Shown piece after piece: positions 25,971-34,529 of a DNA stretch of 64,000 nt (position 1 is the stretch's first letter; each line of letters opens with the position of its first letter). Under the pieces are notes generated by a model, which was not told where the DNA came from, ran no database searches, and worked only from the letters and a program-made list of their open reading frames with translations. Source of the stretch: Streptomyces katrae (GTDB lineage: Bacteria; Actinomycetota; Actinomycetes; Streptomycetales; Streptomycetaceae); NCBI RefSeq assembly GCF_002028425.1, contig NZ_CP020042.1:6547560-6611559 (forward strand). The letters run 5' to 3'. Both the position numbers and the translations under genes were made by a program.

Positions 25971-27341
25971 ATGAACGCGAACGGAGGCCGTCCGGCCGCA
26001 CCCGGCGGTCCGGCGCGGGCGGGAACGGAACCCGGCGACGGCAGCATGGCGGGCCTCGCCCGGCTGCGGTCGGCCCTGGGCGCCCGGTGGGCGGCCGGCC
26101 CGCCACGGGGCCCGTCCCGCCCGGAGTTCTGGCGCAGCCCGCTGCGCGGCCCGTGGCTGACGGCGGTGTTCGGGATCGTCCTGCTCTTCGGCATCACGAT
26201 CGTCTTCGTCACCGGCCTGGTCTCGTACGCCGCGTACGAGCCCGACCTCGCGGCGGTCAACGACCAGACCCCCGGCAAGGGATGGCTGGGCTTCTACCTC
26301 TTCTCCTGGCCGACCTCCCCGTACTGGCTCTACCGCGTCACCCAGGGCGTGCACGTCACGCTCGGCGTCGTGCTCGTGCCCGTGCTCCTGGCCAAGCTGT
26401 GGTCGGTGATCCCGAAGCTCTTCGCCTGGCCCCCGGTGAGCTCGGGCGCGCAGGTCCTGGAGCGGCTCTCCCTCCTCCTGCTGGTGGGGGGCGCCGGGTT
26501 CGAGTTCGCCACCGGCATCCTCAACACACAGCTGCACTACATCTTCCCGGGCTCCTTCTACACGCTGCACTTCTACGGGGCCTGGGTCTTCATCGGCGCC
26601 TTCGCGGTCCATGTGGTCTTCCGTCTGGGACGGGCCGTGCGGGCCCTGCGCGCCGGGCCGCGGCAACCGGCCCCGGACAGCGAGGAGGCGGCCGGGCTGG
26701 TCTCGCCCCGCCCGGCCGCTCCCACGATCTCCCGGCGGGGCGCGCTGGGCATGGTGGGGCTCGGCTCCCTCGCGCTGCTCGTGGTGACCGCGGGGCAGAG
26801 CGTGGGCGGCTGGTTCCGCCGGACGGCCCTCCTGGCGCCGCACGGCCAGGACCCGGGCTCCGGCCCGAACGGCTTCCAGATCAACAAGACCGCCGCCTCC
26901 GTCGGCATCCGCCCCAGCGACACCGGTCCGGCCTGGCGGCTGACCGTGCGCGGCGGGCGCCGCCAGATCGACCTCACCTACGCCCAGCTGCTCGGCCTGC
27001 CGCAGCACGAAGCGCTGCTGCCCATCGCCTGCGTGGAGGGCTGGTCGACCGCCGACCAGCACTGGAGCGGGGTCCGCCTCACCGACCTGGCCGCGCTCGT
27101 GGGCCTGGGCACGCACGCGCCACAGCTCCTGGTCCAGTCCGTCCAGCGGGGCGGGTCGTTCAGCTCGGTCGTGCTGAGCGCCGACCAGGTCCGGGACGCG
27201 CGTTCGCTGCTGGCCGTTCGGGTCAACGGGGCGGTCCTGTCCGCCGACCACGGCTATCCGGCCCGGGTGATCGTCCCCGGGGCACCCGGTGTCCACAACA
27301 CCAAGTGGGTCACCCGCCTCACCTTCGGAGAACCGTCATGA
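25971..27341 (+). CDS. Cytochrome b561-like membrane domain fused to sulfite-oxidase-type molybdopterin domain
   Basis: A 456-residue fusion. Residues about 45-225 hold four membrane segments with conserved His residues (QGVHVTLG, TLHFYGAWVFIGAFAVHVVF), as in b561/formate-dehydrogenase-gamma-like b-type cytochromes. A further hydrophobic stretch near 265-285 leads into an oxidoreductase molybdopterin-binding domain (about 300-455) with Cys in LPIACVEGWST, the Mo ligand position, and YPARVIVPGAPGVHNTKWV. ATG 25971 behind GGAGG is preferred; in-frame GTG 25929 overlaps the upstream stop. It presumably couples an extracytoplasmic Mo reaction to the quinone pool; substrate unknown. Confidence 0.85.
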   Translation: MNANGGRPAAPGGPARAGTEPGDGSMAGLARLRSALGARWAAGPPRGPSRPEFWRSPLRGPWLTAVFGIVLLFGITIVFVTGLVSYAAYEPDLAAVNDQTPGKGWLGFYLFSWPTSPYWLYRVTQGVHVTLGVVLVPVLLAKLWSVIPKLFAWPPVSSGAQVLERLSLLLLVGGAGFEFATGILNTQLHYIFPGSFYTLHFYGAWVFIGAFAVHVVFRLGRAVRALRAGPRQPAPDSEEAAGLVSPRPAAPTISRRGALGMVGLGSLALLVVTAGQSVGGWFRRTALLAPHGQDPGSGPNGFQINKTAASVGIRPSDTGPAWRLTVRGGRRQIDLTYAQLLGLPQHEALLPIACVEGWSTADQHWSGVRLTDLAALVGLGTHAPQLLVQSVQRGGSFSSVVLSADQVRDARSLLAVRVNGAVLSADHGYPARVIVPGAPGVHNTKWVTRLTFGEPS

Positions 27342-27895
27342 GGGCGCCCACCGCCGACACCGCCCCGGCCGGCTTCCGGCACCGCTACGGCTCCTCCCCG
27401 CTCCACCTGCTCCTCGTGCTCGCGTCCTTCGCCCTGGCCTGCTACGCCGGTCTGCGCCTGCTCGAAGGGGACGCCCTCGGCGTGGCCGTGTGGTTCGTGG
27501 GAGCCGCGCTCCTGCACGACCTCGTCCTCCTGCCGCTGTACGCGGTCGCGGACCTGGCCCTCCAGCGGCTCCTCGCGCCCGGTGAAGGGGAGGGGGCGCG
27601 CATGCGGCGGGCCGGCGTCAACCACGTCCGGGTGCCCGCCTTCGTCTCCGGCGTCCTGCTGCTCGTCTACTGGCCGCTGGTACTGGGGCAGGTCGGCCAC
27701 TTCACGAGCAGCACCGGCCTGCCGGCCGACGTGTTCCTGGGGCGGTGGCTGCTGATCACCGCCTGCCTGTTCGCCGCCTCGGCAGCCGTCCTCGCCGTGC
27801 GCCTGTGGAACGCGGGCGGTGAGGCGCGCAAGGCCCGGGCCCGGGCCCGCAGGGCGCGGAAGGCCGGTCCGCCGCCGCCGGGCGGGGCCGGCTGA
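27338..27895 (+). CDS. Small integral membrane protein of the Mo-oxidoreductase operon
   Basis: A 185-residue protein with four hydrophobic helices (about 22-42, 47-75, 100-122, 135-160) and a strongly basic, Ala/Arg-rich C-terminus. No domain recognised. The His in AALLHDLVLLPLYAVADL is a possible haem or quinone contact but unproven. ATGA overlap with the cytochrome/Mo fusion suggests it works with that enzyme. It ends the operon, 19 bases from the stop of a convergent gene. Confidence 0.7.
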   Translation: MRAPTADTAPAGFRHRYGSSPLHLLLVLASFALACYAGLRLLEGDALGVAVWFVGAALLHDLVLLPLYAVADLALQRLLAPGEGEGARMRRAGVNHVRVPAFVSGVLLLVYWPLVLGQVGHFTSSTGLPADVFLGRWLLITACLFAASAAVLAVRLWNAGGEARKARARARRARKAGPPPPGGAG

Positions 27896-27914
27896 GGGGG
27901 TTCAGGCCGGCCGC

Positions 27915-29612
27915 TCAGCCGGCGCGCAGTTTCGACGCGTGGCCGAAGCCGAGTGCCGCCGTGAACGGGTGGATCAGGCCGGCGTCGGCGGCTTCCAGGG
28001 GGAAGAGGGGGAGGACGCCGGCGGGCCGGGTCCTGGCGCGCAGGAGTCCGGCCCGGTAGAACGCGGCCGTCCAGCGGCCGTCCTCGGAGTGCCATGCCTC
28101 GGAGAGTCCGGGCAGGGCACCGGCCTTGTGGGGAAGCCCGGCGAGGGCGGCGAACTGCCGGGCCGGCGGGGTGTCGCCCATCGTGTGGTCGCAGTGGTAC
28201 AGGCGCATGCGGCGGTCGTTCCCGTCGGCGAACCACCGCAGGAGCTGACGCTCGTAGTCGGCGGCCTTGATGCCCGTGGCTTCGGCCTTCAGCTCCAGGT
28301 CGAGGTCCCACCATTCGCGCCACACCGCGTCGAACGCCGCCGCGTCGCCGCCGAAGAGGTGGCGCGGGAAGTGGTGGGGGAGGGAGATCTCCTTCCGTGT
28401 CAGGAGCGGGAAGATCCCCATGATCGCGCTGCTGAACCCGCAGACGGTGACGCTGCCCAGGGCCGGCGGGGGCGTGGGCACCGAGCCGGCGCGGCGCGCG
28501 GTGGGCAGCGGGGGCAGCAGGCCGACCGGTGCGGTGCTGCCCTGCCAGCGGCTGAAATCGGTGCCGGAACCGCCGTACCCGAAGCGGTGCAGGAAGCGCA
28601 CCACCTCCAGCAGGAGACGGTGGGTCCCCTCCTGGGAGTTGAACGGCTGCCAGGCGAACCTCTCGTTGTCCTTGCCCGGCGGCAGGGCGGGCAGGATGGG
28701 AACGACGACCACCGCCGGACGGCCCGAAACGTGCTGCGCCTGGACCAGATTGAGGTCCCGCAGCAGGTGCCGGTAGCCCACGACGACGTACGGCTGGTCG
28801 GCCGTGGTGTCCCTCTTGACGCTGTACGGGTAGTTGCTGCGGAAGGGGTAGGCGGAGAGCGGATAGCCGCGCGTCGCCGTGGAGGGCGTGAAGTAGCAGA
28901 CCACGTCGATGCCGTCGGCCGGGACCGGGGCCGAAGGCCGCTTCGGCGCCCAGACGGCGACCAGGAAGCGCGGCTGCGGCGGGTGCGCGTCGTCGTTGCC
29001 GCCGTACTCCAGCCAGAGGAAACCCCCGGTGTCCGCCGGTGCCACCACCTGGTCGGTGGTGCGAAACCGGTCCCAGCCGTCCTGCTCGGCGCGGGCCGGT
29101 GCCGCGTCGGTGAGCGTGCGGACGCTCACCTTCTCCAGCCACAGCGGCGTGGCGGGCGGGGCCGGCGTGTTCAGCACCGCGTACCTCCTCGGCTGCCCCG
29201 TCGCCTCCCGGAAGAAGACCCCCGGCTGGTCACCGTGCGCCTGGGTGCCGGTGTACGGCGGCGGGGTCACCGGTGACTGGCGGATGCGGCCCAGCTCCAT
29301 CGTGAGCCGCAGGTCGTCCCCGTCACGGGTCACCGTGACTCCCGGGTTGTCCCAGTACACGGGCGCGTCGGGGCTGCGGGTGAGGGTGACCGACTCCGGC
29401 GCGTAGTCGGGGTGGGCGACGTCGAGGTCGATACGGCTCCACTCCTGCGCGGGGACCGCACGGGTGACGGGGCCGTCCAGCGGGAGGCTGATGTGCTGGG
29501 TCACCGGTCCCTGCGCATCGGTCCACGTCAGCTTCACCTCGGCCACCGTCCCGGCCTGCGGCGGTCGGCCGAGGACGTCGGCCACGGCGAAGGTGAGGCG
29601 GGTCGTCGCCAT
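27915..29612 (-). CDS. Large protein of unknown function, partner of the 32310-29614 protein
   Basis: A 565-residue protein without signal peptide or membrane segments. Residues about 1-110 look like a beta-sandwich (VAEVKLTWTDAQGPVTQHIS, PVYWDNPGVTVTRDG). The central part (about 235-400) has an alternation of strands and helices, with VVCYFTPSTA, VVVVPILPAL, and GSVTVCGFSSAIMG; the last resembles a nucleophile elbow (G-F-S-S-A), so a diverged serine-hydrolase fold is possible. CDHTMGD near residue 480 could supply His/Asp. Start ATG follows the upstream stop after one base, so translation is coupled. Function unknown. Confidence 0.65.
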   Translation of the reverse strand: MATTRLTFAVADVLGRPPQAGTVAEVKLTWTDAQGPVTQHISLPLDGPVTRAVPAQEWSRIDLDVAHPDYAPESVTLTRSPDAPVYWDNPGVTVTRDGDDLRLTMELGRIRQSPVTPPPYTGTQAHGDQPGVFFREATGQPRRYAVLNTPAPPATPLWLEKVSVRTLTDAAPARAEQDGWDRFRTTDQVVAPADTGGFLWLEYGGNDDAHPPQPRFLVAVWAPKRPSAPVPADGIDVVCYFTPSTATRGYPLSAYPFRSNYPYSVKRDTTADQPYVVVGYRHLLRDLNLVQAQHVSGRPAVVVVPILPALPPGKDNERFAWQPFNSQEGTHRLLLEVVRFLHRFGYGGSGTDFSRWQGSTAPVGLLPPLPTARRAGSVPTPPPALGSVTVCGFSSAIMGIFPLLTRKEISLPHHFPRHLFGGDAAAFDAVWREWWDLDLELKAEATGIKAADYERQLLRWFADGNDRRMRLYHCDHTMGDTPPARQFAALAGLPHKAGALPGLSEAWHSEDGRWTAAFYRAGLLRARTRPAGVLPLFPLEAADAGLIHPFTAALGFGHASKLRAG

Positions 29613-29613
29613 C

Positions 29614-32310
29614 TCAGAGCTGCATCCCGGTCTTCGGGTCGTAGTGGACCTCGGTGGCGACGATCTGATCGGTCGGCATGACCTCGATCCACTGGTCGAA
29701 GACCTGGAAGGGCTCGGTGCCGTCCGCCTCGAATCCGTCGCCGAGCGGATCGAAGCCGCGCTCGTAGACCTTGTCGGTGGGCAGGTAGTTCACGGGCGTG
29801 CCGTCCGGAAGCCGGTCGCTGACCTTCACCCGCGACTTCTGCCAGTCGCCGCCGACCACGACGGCCAGATAGCGGATCGCGTCGTGCACCGTCAGCGCAT
29901 CGGCCGGCAGGTCGCGGTAGCGGGCGGTGAGCTCCGGGTCCTTCCAGGCGTACCGCTTGAGCACCAGCAGCATGCGGCCGCGCTCGCCCGGGACCGACTC
30001 GGCGTACAGCGAGTCGAGGCCGTCGGTGCCCTCGACGCCCGCGTTGGTCAGCCATTGCAGCGCCTCGAACTCGTGCCCCTGGCGGATCGGGACGACGGCC
30101 TTGACCCAGGGGGCGTTGAGGAAGGCGTTGCGCAGGTTGTCGCCGTCGAGCTGGAGCAGCCAGCCCAGTGAACTCCCCAGCCTGGCGGGCCGGGAGTCGG
30201 CGGTGATGTAGTAGTCCTCGCCGGTGTTGCTGGTGCCGCCCCAGCCGACGACGGTGCTCTTCTCGAATTCCTTCTCCGTGGCCCCCGAGCCGTCGAAGCC
30301 GAGGTTCTCCTTCACGGCCAGCTTGTTGGGCACCCACCACTCCGGGGCCACGAAGTACAGCATGCGGTCGACGTCGAAGAACGTCTGGACCAGCTCGGCC
30401 ATGATGTGCTGGGTCTGGCTGCTGATGCCGGACAGGCCCTTCCCCTTGAAGAGCTGGCGGATCAGGCTGCGGTACACGACGATCTGCTCCTCTTCCCGCA
30501 GATCCTCGAAGCGCCGGGGGCTGATGCCCGCGGCGAGCTTCACCCGCTCCTGGGCCGCTTTGAAGAACGCCTCCTTCGCCAGCCGCTCCTTCTCCTGGTC
30601 GACCTCCTTCAGGCGCTCGGCGTTGACCTTGTTCACCTGTTCCACGTAGGCCGAGGTGGGGCCGTAGTTGACGGTGAAGCGGTAGGGGAACATCTCGCCG
30701 TCGTCACCGCTGTGCCCGATGATCCGCAGCCTCAGCCGGTTGGTCCCCTCCGCGAACTGGCTGACCCGCAGATCGGCGACGTTGCTGCTCAGCCACTGCA
30801 CGTTGGTGTGGCTCTTGTACTCGTATCCGTACTTCGGATAGAGCAGCAGATCCGCCAGCGCGTCGTCGAAGTAGTCGTCGTCCGGCCCCTTGTACGTGCC
30901 TTCGACGGTCTCCTGGTACTGCTCGGGCATCGGGACGAGCTGGGCGGGCTGGACCTGACCCTGCGGGGGCTGCGCGACGTGGACCAGCTCGGCGACCCCG
31001 AGTTCGTCGCCCGGCCGGTCGATGTAGGTCTGCCAGCACAGCTGGGTGCCGATCTCCTGGACCTGGACCCCCACCTGGCGCATCTTGCGCCGCAGTTCGT
31101 AGTTGACGAGCTTGTCGGTGGTGTTCTGCAGGAGGTACCTCTTGCTGGAGGTGTCGGTGGTCTCCACGACCGTCTTGAACGTCGACTTGAAGCTGCGTTT
31201 GATCTCCGTGGACAGCTTGATCGTCTGCTGCCGCAGCTGCTTGTGGGTCTGTTCCTTGGCGGTCTTGCGCGCGTCGGCCGAGTCGTAGCTCGTACGGGCG
31301 GTGGCCTGGGTGTTGAAAACCCCCAGCTTGCCACTGGTCCGCGCCTCCAGGCTCACACCGAACTTGCTGCTGCTCTGGTTCTCCTCGCTGACCGAGGCCG
31401 ACAGCTCGTCCTCGGACCGGCTCTCCTGCTCGCTGCGCTGGGTGACCTCCTCGGAGGCCTCGGTGGTGCGTTCGGTGAGGGTACGGCGCGTGGAGACCTC
31501 GATCAGCTCGACCGCGGCGCCGGGGCTGAGCCAGATGTGCTGGACCGGGGGGCCGAGGAACGAGTCGAACTCGAAGAAGTACTGGCGGAAGAGGTGGACG
31601 ACACCGAGCGGGGACAGCGACGCCTCGGGCAGGCCGGCGGTGGCCGCCCGGTCCCGTGCTCCCGGCGACACGGGCGGCCCGCCCCCCAGCAGTTCGGCGA
31701 GGGCGTCGACCTCGGGCACGTTCACCCGGTGGCCGCTCGTCGCGAACATCGCGTGCAGCACGTCGTACCGGCCGGCGGCCTGCAGGTTCTTCAACGCTCC
31801 CGCGACGCGGGACTCCTGGGCGGCCAGGGCGGCGGGGTCCGCGGCGGCCGCCGGAAGGCCGTCGGACGCGGCGTGGACGATGACGCCGCCCTGGGCGATC
31901 TTCTCCTCCGCGATGCGCAGCAGGGCGGCGAGCCCGTCGGGCCCCGGCCCCACGAGACGGTCCCAGACGGCCGGATCGGCGAGGTCCGCCTTCTTGAGCC
32001 GGGCCAGGAGTTCCCGGGTGACCACCGAGTCGAGGGTTCCGGGGAGGGCGGAGGCGACCGTCGGCACCGGGGCGCCCGGCTCGATCGTCAGGGCGGGCGC
32101 GGCGGCCGTGGCGGAGGCCGGGGCCAGGGTGAAGGAGGGGCGCATGTTCTCGGTGAGCGCCGCCGCGAGCGAGCGGCGCATGGCGGGGCCCGTGGTGCCG
32201 AACCGCTCGGCGAGCCGGGCCGAGCGCCAGCCGAGCAGCGGCTGGTAGACGCCGTACAGCTCGGAGGCGTACGGCAGAGAGCCCTGGAATTTCGCGAAGT
32301 TGACCTTCAT
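29614..32310 (-). CDS. 898-residue protein with long coiled-coil core, function unknown
   Basis: No family recognised. The N-terminal 270 residues are helical and Ala-rich. A region of about residues 285-420 is very rich in Ser, Thr, Glu and Gln (TERTTEASEEVTQRSEQESR, ELSASVSEENQSSSKFGVS, TAKEQTHKQLRQQTIKLS), a predicted amphipathic or coiled-coil stretch with an internal beta-like hinge (KLGVFNTQATAR). It is followed by ELRRKMRQVGVQVQEIGTQL and a second helix with alternating charges (YVEQVNKVNAERLKEVDQEK). There is no signal peptide. GGGAG lies eight bases before ATG 32310. The layout recalls large self-assembling or pore-like bacterial proteins, but this is only an impression. Confidence 0.65.
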   Translation of the reverse strand: MKVNFAKFQGSLPYASELYGVYQPLLGWRSARLAERFGTTGPAMRRSLAAALTENMRPSFTLAPASATAAAPALTIEPGAPVPTVASALPGTLDSVVTRELLARLKKADLADPAVWDRLVGPGPDGLAALLRIAEEKIAQGGVIVHAASDGLPAAAADPAALAAQESRVAGALKNLQAAGRYDVLHAMFATSGHRVNVPEVDALAELLGGGPPVSPGARDRAATAGLPEASLSPLGVVHLFRQYFFEFDSFLGPPVQHIWLSPGAAVELIEVSTRRTLTERTTEASEEVTQRSEQESRSEDELSASVSEENQSSSKFGVSLEARTSGKLGVFNTQATARTSYDSADARKTAKEQTHKQLRQQTIKLSTEIKRSFKSTFKTVVETTDTSSKRYLLQNTTDKLVNYELRRKMRQVGVQVQEIGTQLCWQTYIDRPGDELGVAELVHVAQPPQGQVQPAQLVPMPEQYQETVEGTYKGPDDDYFDDALADLLLYPKYGYEYKSHTNVQWLSSNVADLRVSQFAEGTNRLRLRIIGHSGDDGEMFPYRFTVNYGPTSAYVEQVNKVNAERLKEVDQEKERLAKEAFFKAAQERVKLAAGISPRRFEDLREEEQIVVYRSLIRQLFKGKGLSGISSQTQHIMAELVQTFFDVDRMLYFVAPEWWVPNKLAVKENLGFDGSGATEKEFEKSTVVGWGGTSNTGEDYYITADSRPARLGSSLGWLLQLDGDNLRNAFLNAPWVKAVVPIRQGHEFEALQWLTNAGVEGTDGLDSLYAESVPGERGRMLLVLKRYAWKDPELTARYRDLPADALTVHDAIRYLAVVVGGDWQKSRVKVSDRLPDGTPVNYLPTDKVYERGFDPLGDGFEADGTEPFQVFDQWIEVMPTDQIVATEVHYDPKTGMQL

Positions 32311-32518
32311 CTGCCGACTCCCGCCTCCCCGACGCGGCCGCCCTGTCCGACCTGCTCCACAGGCTCCCGTTCCGGGCGGTTCGCGCCCAGTCCAGGCCTG
32401 GGAATCCGCGTCCCAAACCACCTGGCCGAGTGAAGGGGCGGCATGCAGAAACGATCCCCGGCGGGCCGCAACCCCGAGCGGGCACGGACCGGCCCCGCGT
32501 GTTCCCCGACGGCTCGGC

Positions 32519-34123
32519 TCAGGCCCTCACGATCCGGAGCACCGAGGCCAACAGCAGGGCGGGCGAGACCGCCCCTCCGATGACGATCACCGGCAGGGCC
32601 ACCCACAGGAGGGGGTGGTCCCCGGCCTCGGACGGCATGTCCTCCTGCACGATCACGAACCACGCCAGGTGCAGGGCCGTGCCCGCCATCAGGGCGATCC
32701 AGTACAGGCCGATCCCGGCCGACCACAGCCGGACCCTGCCGGCAGGCGCGGTCATCAGCCGCTTCCGGTAGACCTGGAGCCCCACCATCGCGCCGAGGAG
32801 CAGGAGGGCCACGGGGAAGCGCCACCAGTCGTCGTTCACGGCCCACTGGTGTGCGGCGCTCGGCTGCTCTGATTCCGACGGGTACCGCGCGGCCCGGTCC
32901 AGCAGGTCGAACCCTCCGATGAGCAGGGCGACGACCGGGATCAGGAAGAACAGCCCGTAGAGCGGCCTGCCGAGACCCCTGGTCAGGGCCCCGACGGCGT
33001 CCTCCCGCGGGGAGGACGCGCCCGACGACGCGGCACGGGCGCGGACCGGGCCGGCCGGTGTCCGGCCGGGCATGACCGCCGTGGGCGGCGGGGTCCGCGG
33101 GGGAAGCGCGGTGATGGTGGCCACCCGGTCCGGTCCGGACACCGCCCCGGCCTCCGACCCCCGTACGAGGCGCTGCGCTTCCTTCTCCGGTTCCTCCGCT
33201 TCCTTCCTCGGCCCCTCCGGCCCCTGCGGCCCCTCCGGCTCCTGCGCCTCCGCGTTGAGCAGTTCCTCCGCCTTCTGCGCGATGGCGGCGACCACGGGCG
33301 CCGGCAGCCAGGGGCCCGTGCCGGCCCGTTCCCCGGACGCGGCGGCGAGCTCCGCGACCGTCGGGCGGTCCGCGGGCCGCTTGGCCAGGCAGCGCCGGGT
33401 CAGTTCCCCGAACGGGCCCTCGATCCCGTCGAGGTCCGGTTCGTGGTGCACGAGCCGGTACAGCAGTTCGGCCACCGACCCTCCGCCGAACGGCCCGCGT
33501 CCGGTCGCCGCGAAGGCCAGCACCGCTCCCAGGGAGAAGACGTCCGCCGTCGGGCCGACGGTCCGGCCCTCCGCCTGCTCCGGTGACATGTAGCCGGGTG
33601 AACCCACCACCAGACCGGTCCCGGTCAACGCCGTCTCGTCGGCGGACCGGGCGATGCCGAAGTCGATGAGCAGCGGCCCCGACGGGGAGAGCAGCACGTT
33701 GGAGGGTTTGACGTCGCGGTGCACCAGACCGGCCCCGTGCACCCCGGCCAGCGCCTTTGCGAGTCCGGAGAGCAGCCGCCACAAGGCCTCCTGGGGCAGC
33801 GGCCCGTGGAGGACGACGGCGTCGGCGAGCGCGGGCCCCGGAACGTACGCCGTGGCGAGCCAGGGCACCTCAGCCTCCGGGTCGGCGTCCAGGACCGGCA
33901 CGGTCCCCGCTCCCCGGAGCGACTGGGCCGCCCTGACCTCTCGGGCGAAGCGCTGCCGGAAGCCCGCGTCGCCGGCGATCGTCCCGTGCACCACCTTGAG
34001 GGCGACCGTCCGGCCGCCCGGCGACCGGCCGAGGTAGACGCGGCCCATGCCGCCCTCTCCCAGGCGGTACAGCAGCCGGTACGAGCCCACTTGGCGCGGA
34101 TCGGTCGCGGTCAACGGCTGCAT
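32519..34123 (-). CDS. Hanks-type Ser/Thr protein kinase with C-terminal membrane domain
   Basis: A 534-residue kinase. LGEGGMGRVYLG (about 22-33), VALKVVHG (Lys about 43), VHRDVKPSNVLL (about 135) and LIDFGIARS with SPGYMSPEQA define an active kinase domain up to about residue 265. A Glu/Pro-rich linker follows, then four hydrophobic segments (about 385-530), so the kinase faces the cytoplasm and ends in the membrane. No PASTA or other sensor domain. It may be started upstream at GTG codons, but ATG 34123 with GGGGG fits best. The downstream unknown pair starts 208 bases later and could be functionally linked. Confidence 0.9.
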   Translation of the reverse strand: MQPLTATDPRQVGSYRLLYRLGEGGMGRVYLGRSPGGRTVALKVVHGTIAGDAGFRQRFAREVRAAQSLRGAGTVPVLDADPEAEVPWLATAYVPGPALADAVVLHGPLPQEALWRLLSGLAKALAGVHGAGLVHRDVKPSNVLLSPSGPLLIDFGIARSADETALTGTGLVVGSPGYMSPEQAEGRTVGPTADVFSLGAVLAFAATGRGPFGGGSVAELLYRLVHHEPDLDGIEGPFGELTRRCLAKRPADRPTVAELAAASGERAGTGPWLPAPVVAAIAQKAEELLNAEAQEPEGPQGPEGPRKEAEEPEKEAQRLVRGSEAGAVSGPDRVATITALPPRTPPPTAVMPGRTPAGPVRARAASSGASSPREDAVGALTRGLGRPLYGLFFLIPVVALLIGGFDLLDRAARYPSESEQPSAAHQWAVNDDWWRFPVALLLLGAMVGLQVYRKRLMTAPAGRVRLWSAGIGLYWIALMAGTALHLAWFVIVQEDMPSEAGDHPLLWVALPVIVIGGAVSPALLLASVLRIVRA

Positions 34124-34283
34124 GCCACACCCCCGTGAGACGCCATCCCCGTCGTCCTCCCACGCGACGCTCGTCCCGTGGGCGCCAGTCAGCATGGCAC
34201 AGCGGCCCCGCCCCCGGCACGGGAAGCAGAGCGGAAGCGTCCACGCCGTGCCCGCCTTCGGGCTTCGAAGCGGTGGCCTCCGC

Positions 34284-34529
34284 TCATCCGGACGGCGACC
34301 GGTCTCCGGGGCCGTCCTCGGATTCCGGACCGGTGACGGTGATCGCCCCGGAGGGGCACACCCCTGCGGCCATCCGCGCGGCCGCGAGGCGGTCGGGGGC
34401 CGGGTCGGTCCGCAGCAGGACCACCAGGCCGTCGTCGGGGTCCTGGTCGAAGACGCCGGGCGCGGTCATGGCGCACATCCCGGCGCCGATGCAGCGTTCG
34501 CGGTCGACGCCGAGACGGGCCGGGCTCAC
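34284..34529 (-). CDS. Ferredoxin (3Fe-4S type), P450 partner
   Basis: An 81-residue ferredoxin. DRERCIGAGMCAMTAPGVF gives C-x5-C with Met/Ala replacing one ligand, and AAGVCPSGAIT supplies the last Cys, as in the single-cluster [3Fe-4S] ferredoxins that serve actinobacterial P450s. Its GTG overlaps the P450 stop (GTGA), so the two are made together. Confidence 0.93.
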   Translation of the reverse strand: MSPARLGVDRERCIGAGMCAMTAPGVFDQDPDDGLVVLLRTDPAPDRLAAARMAAGVCPSGAITVTGPESEDGPGDRSPSG

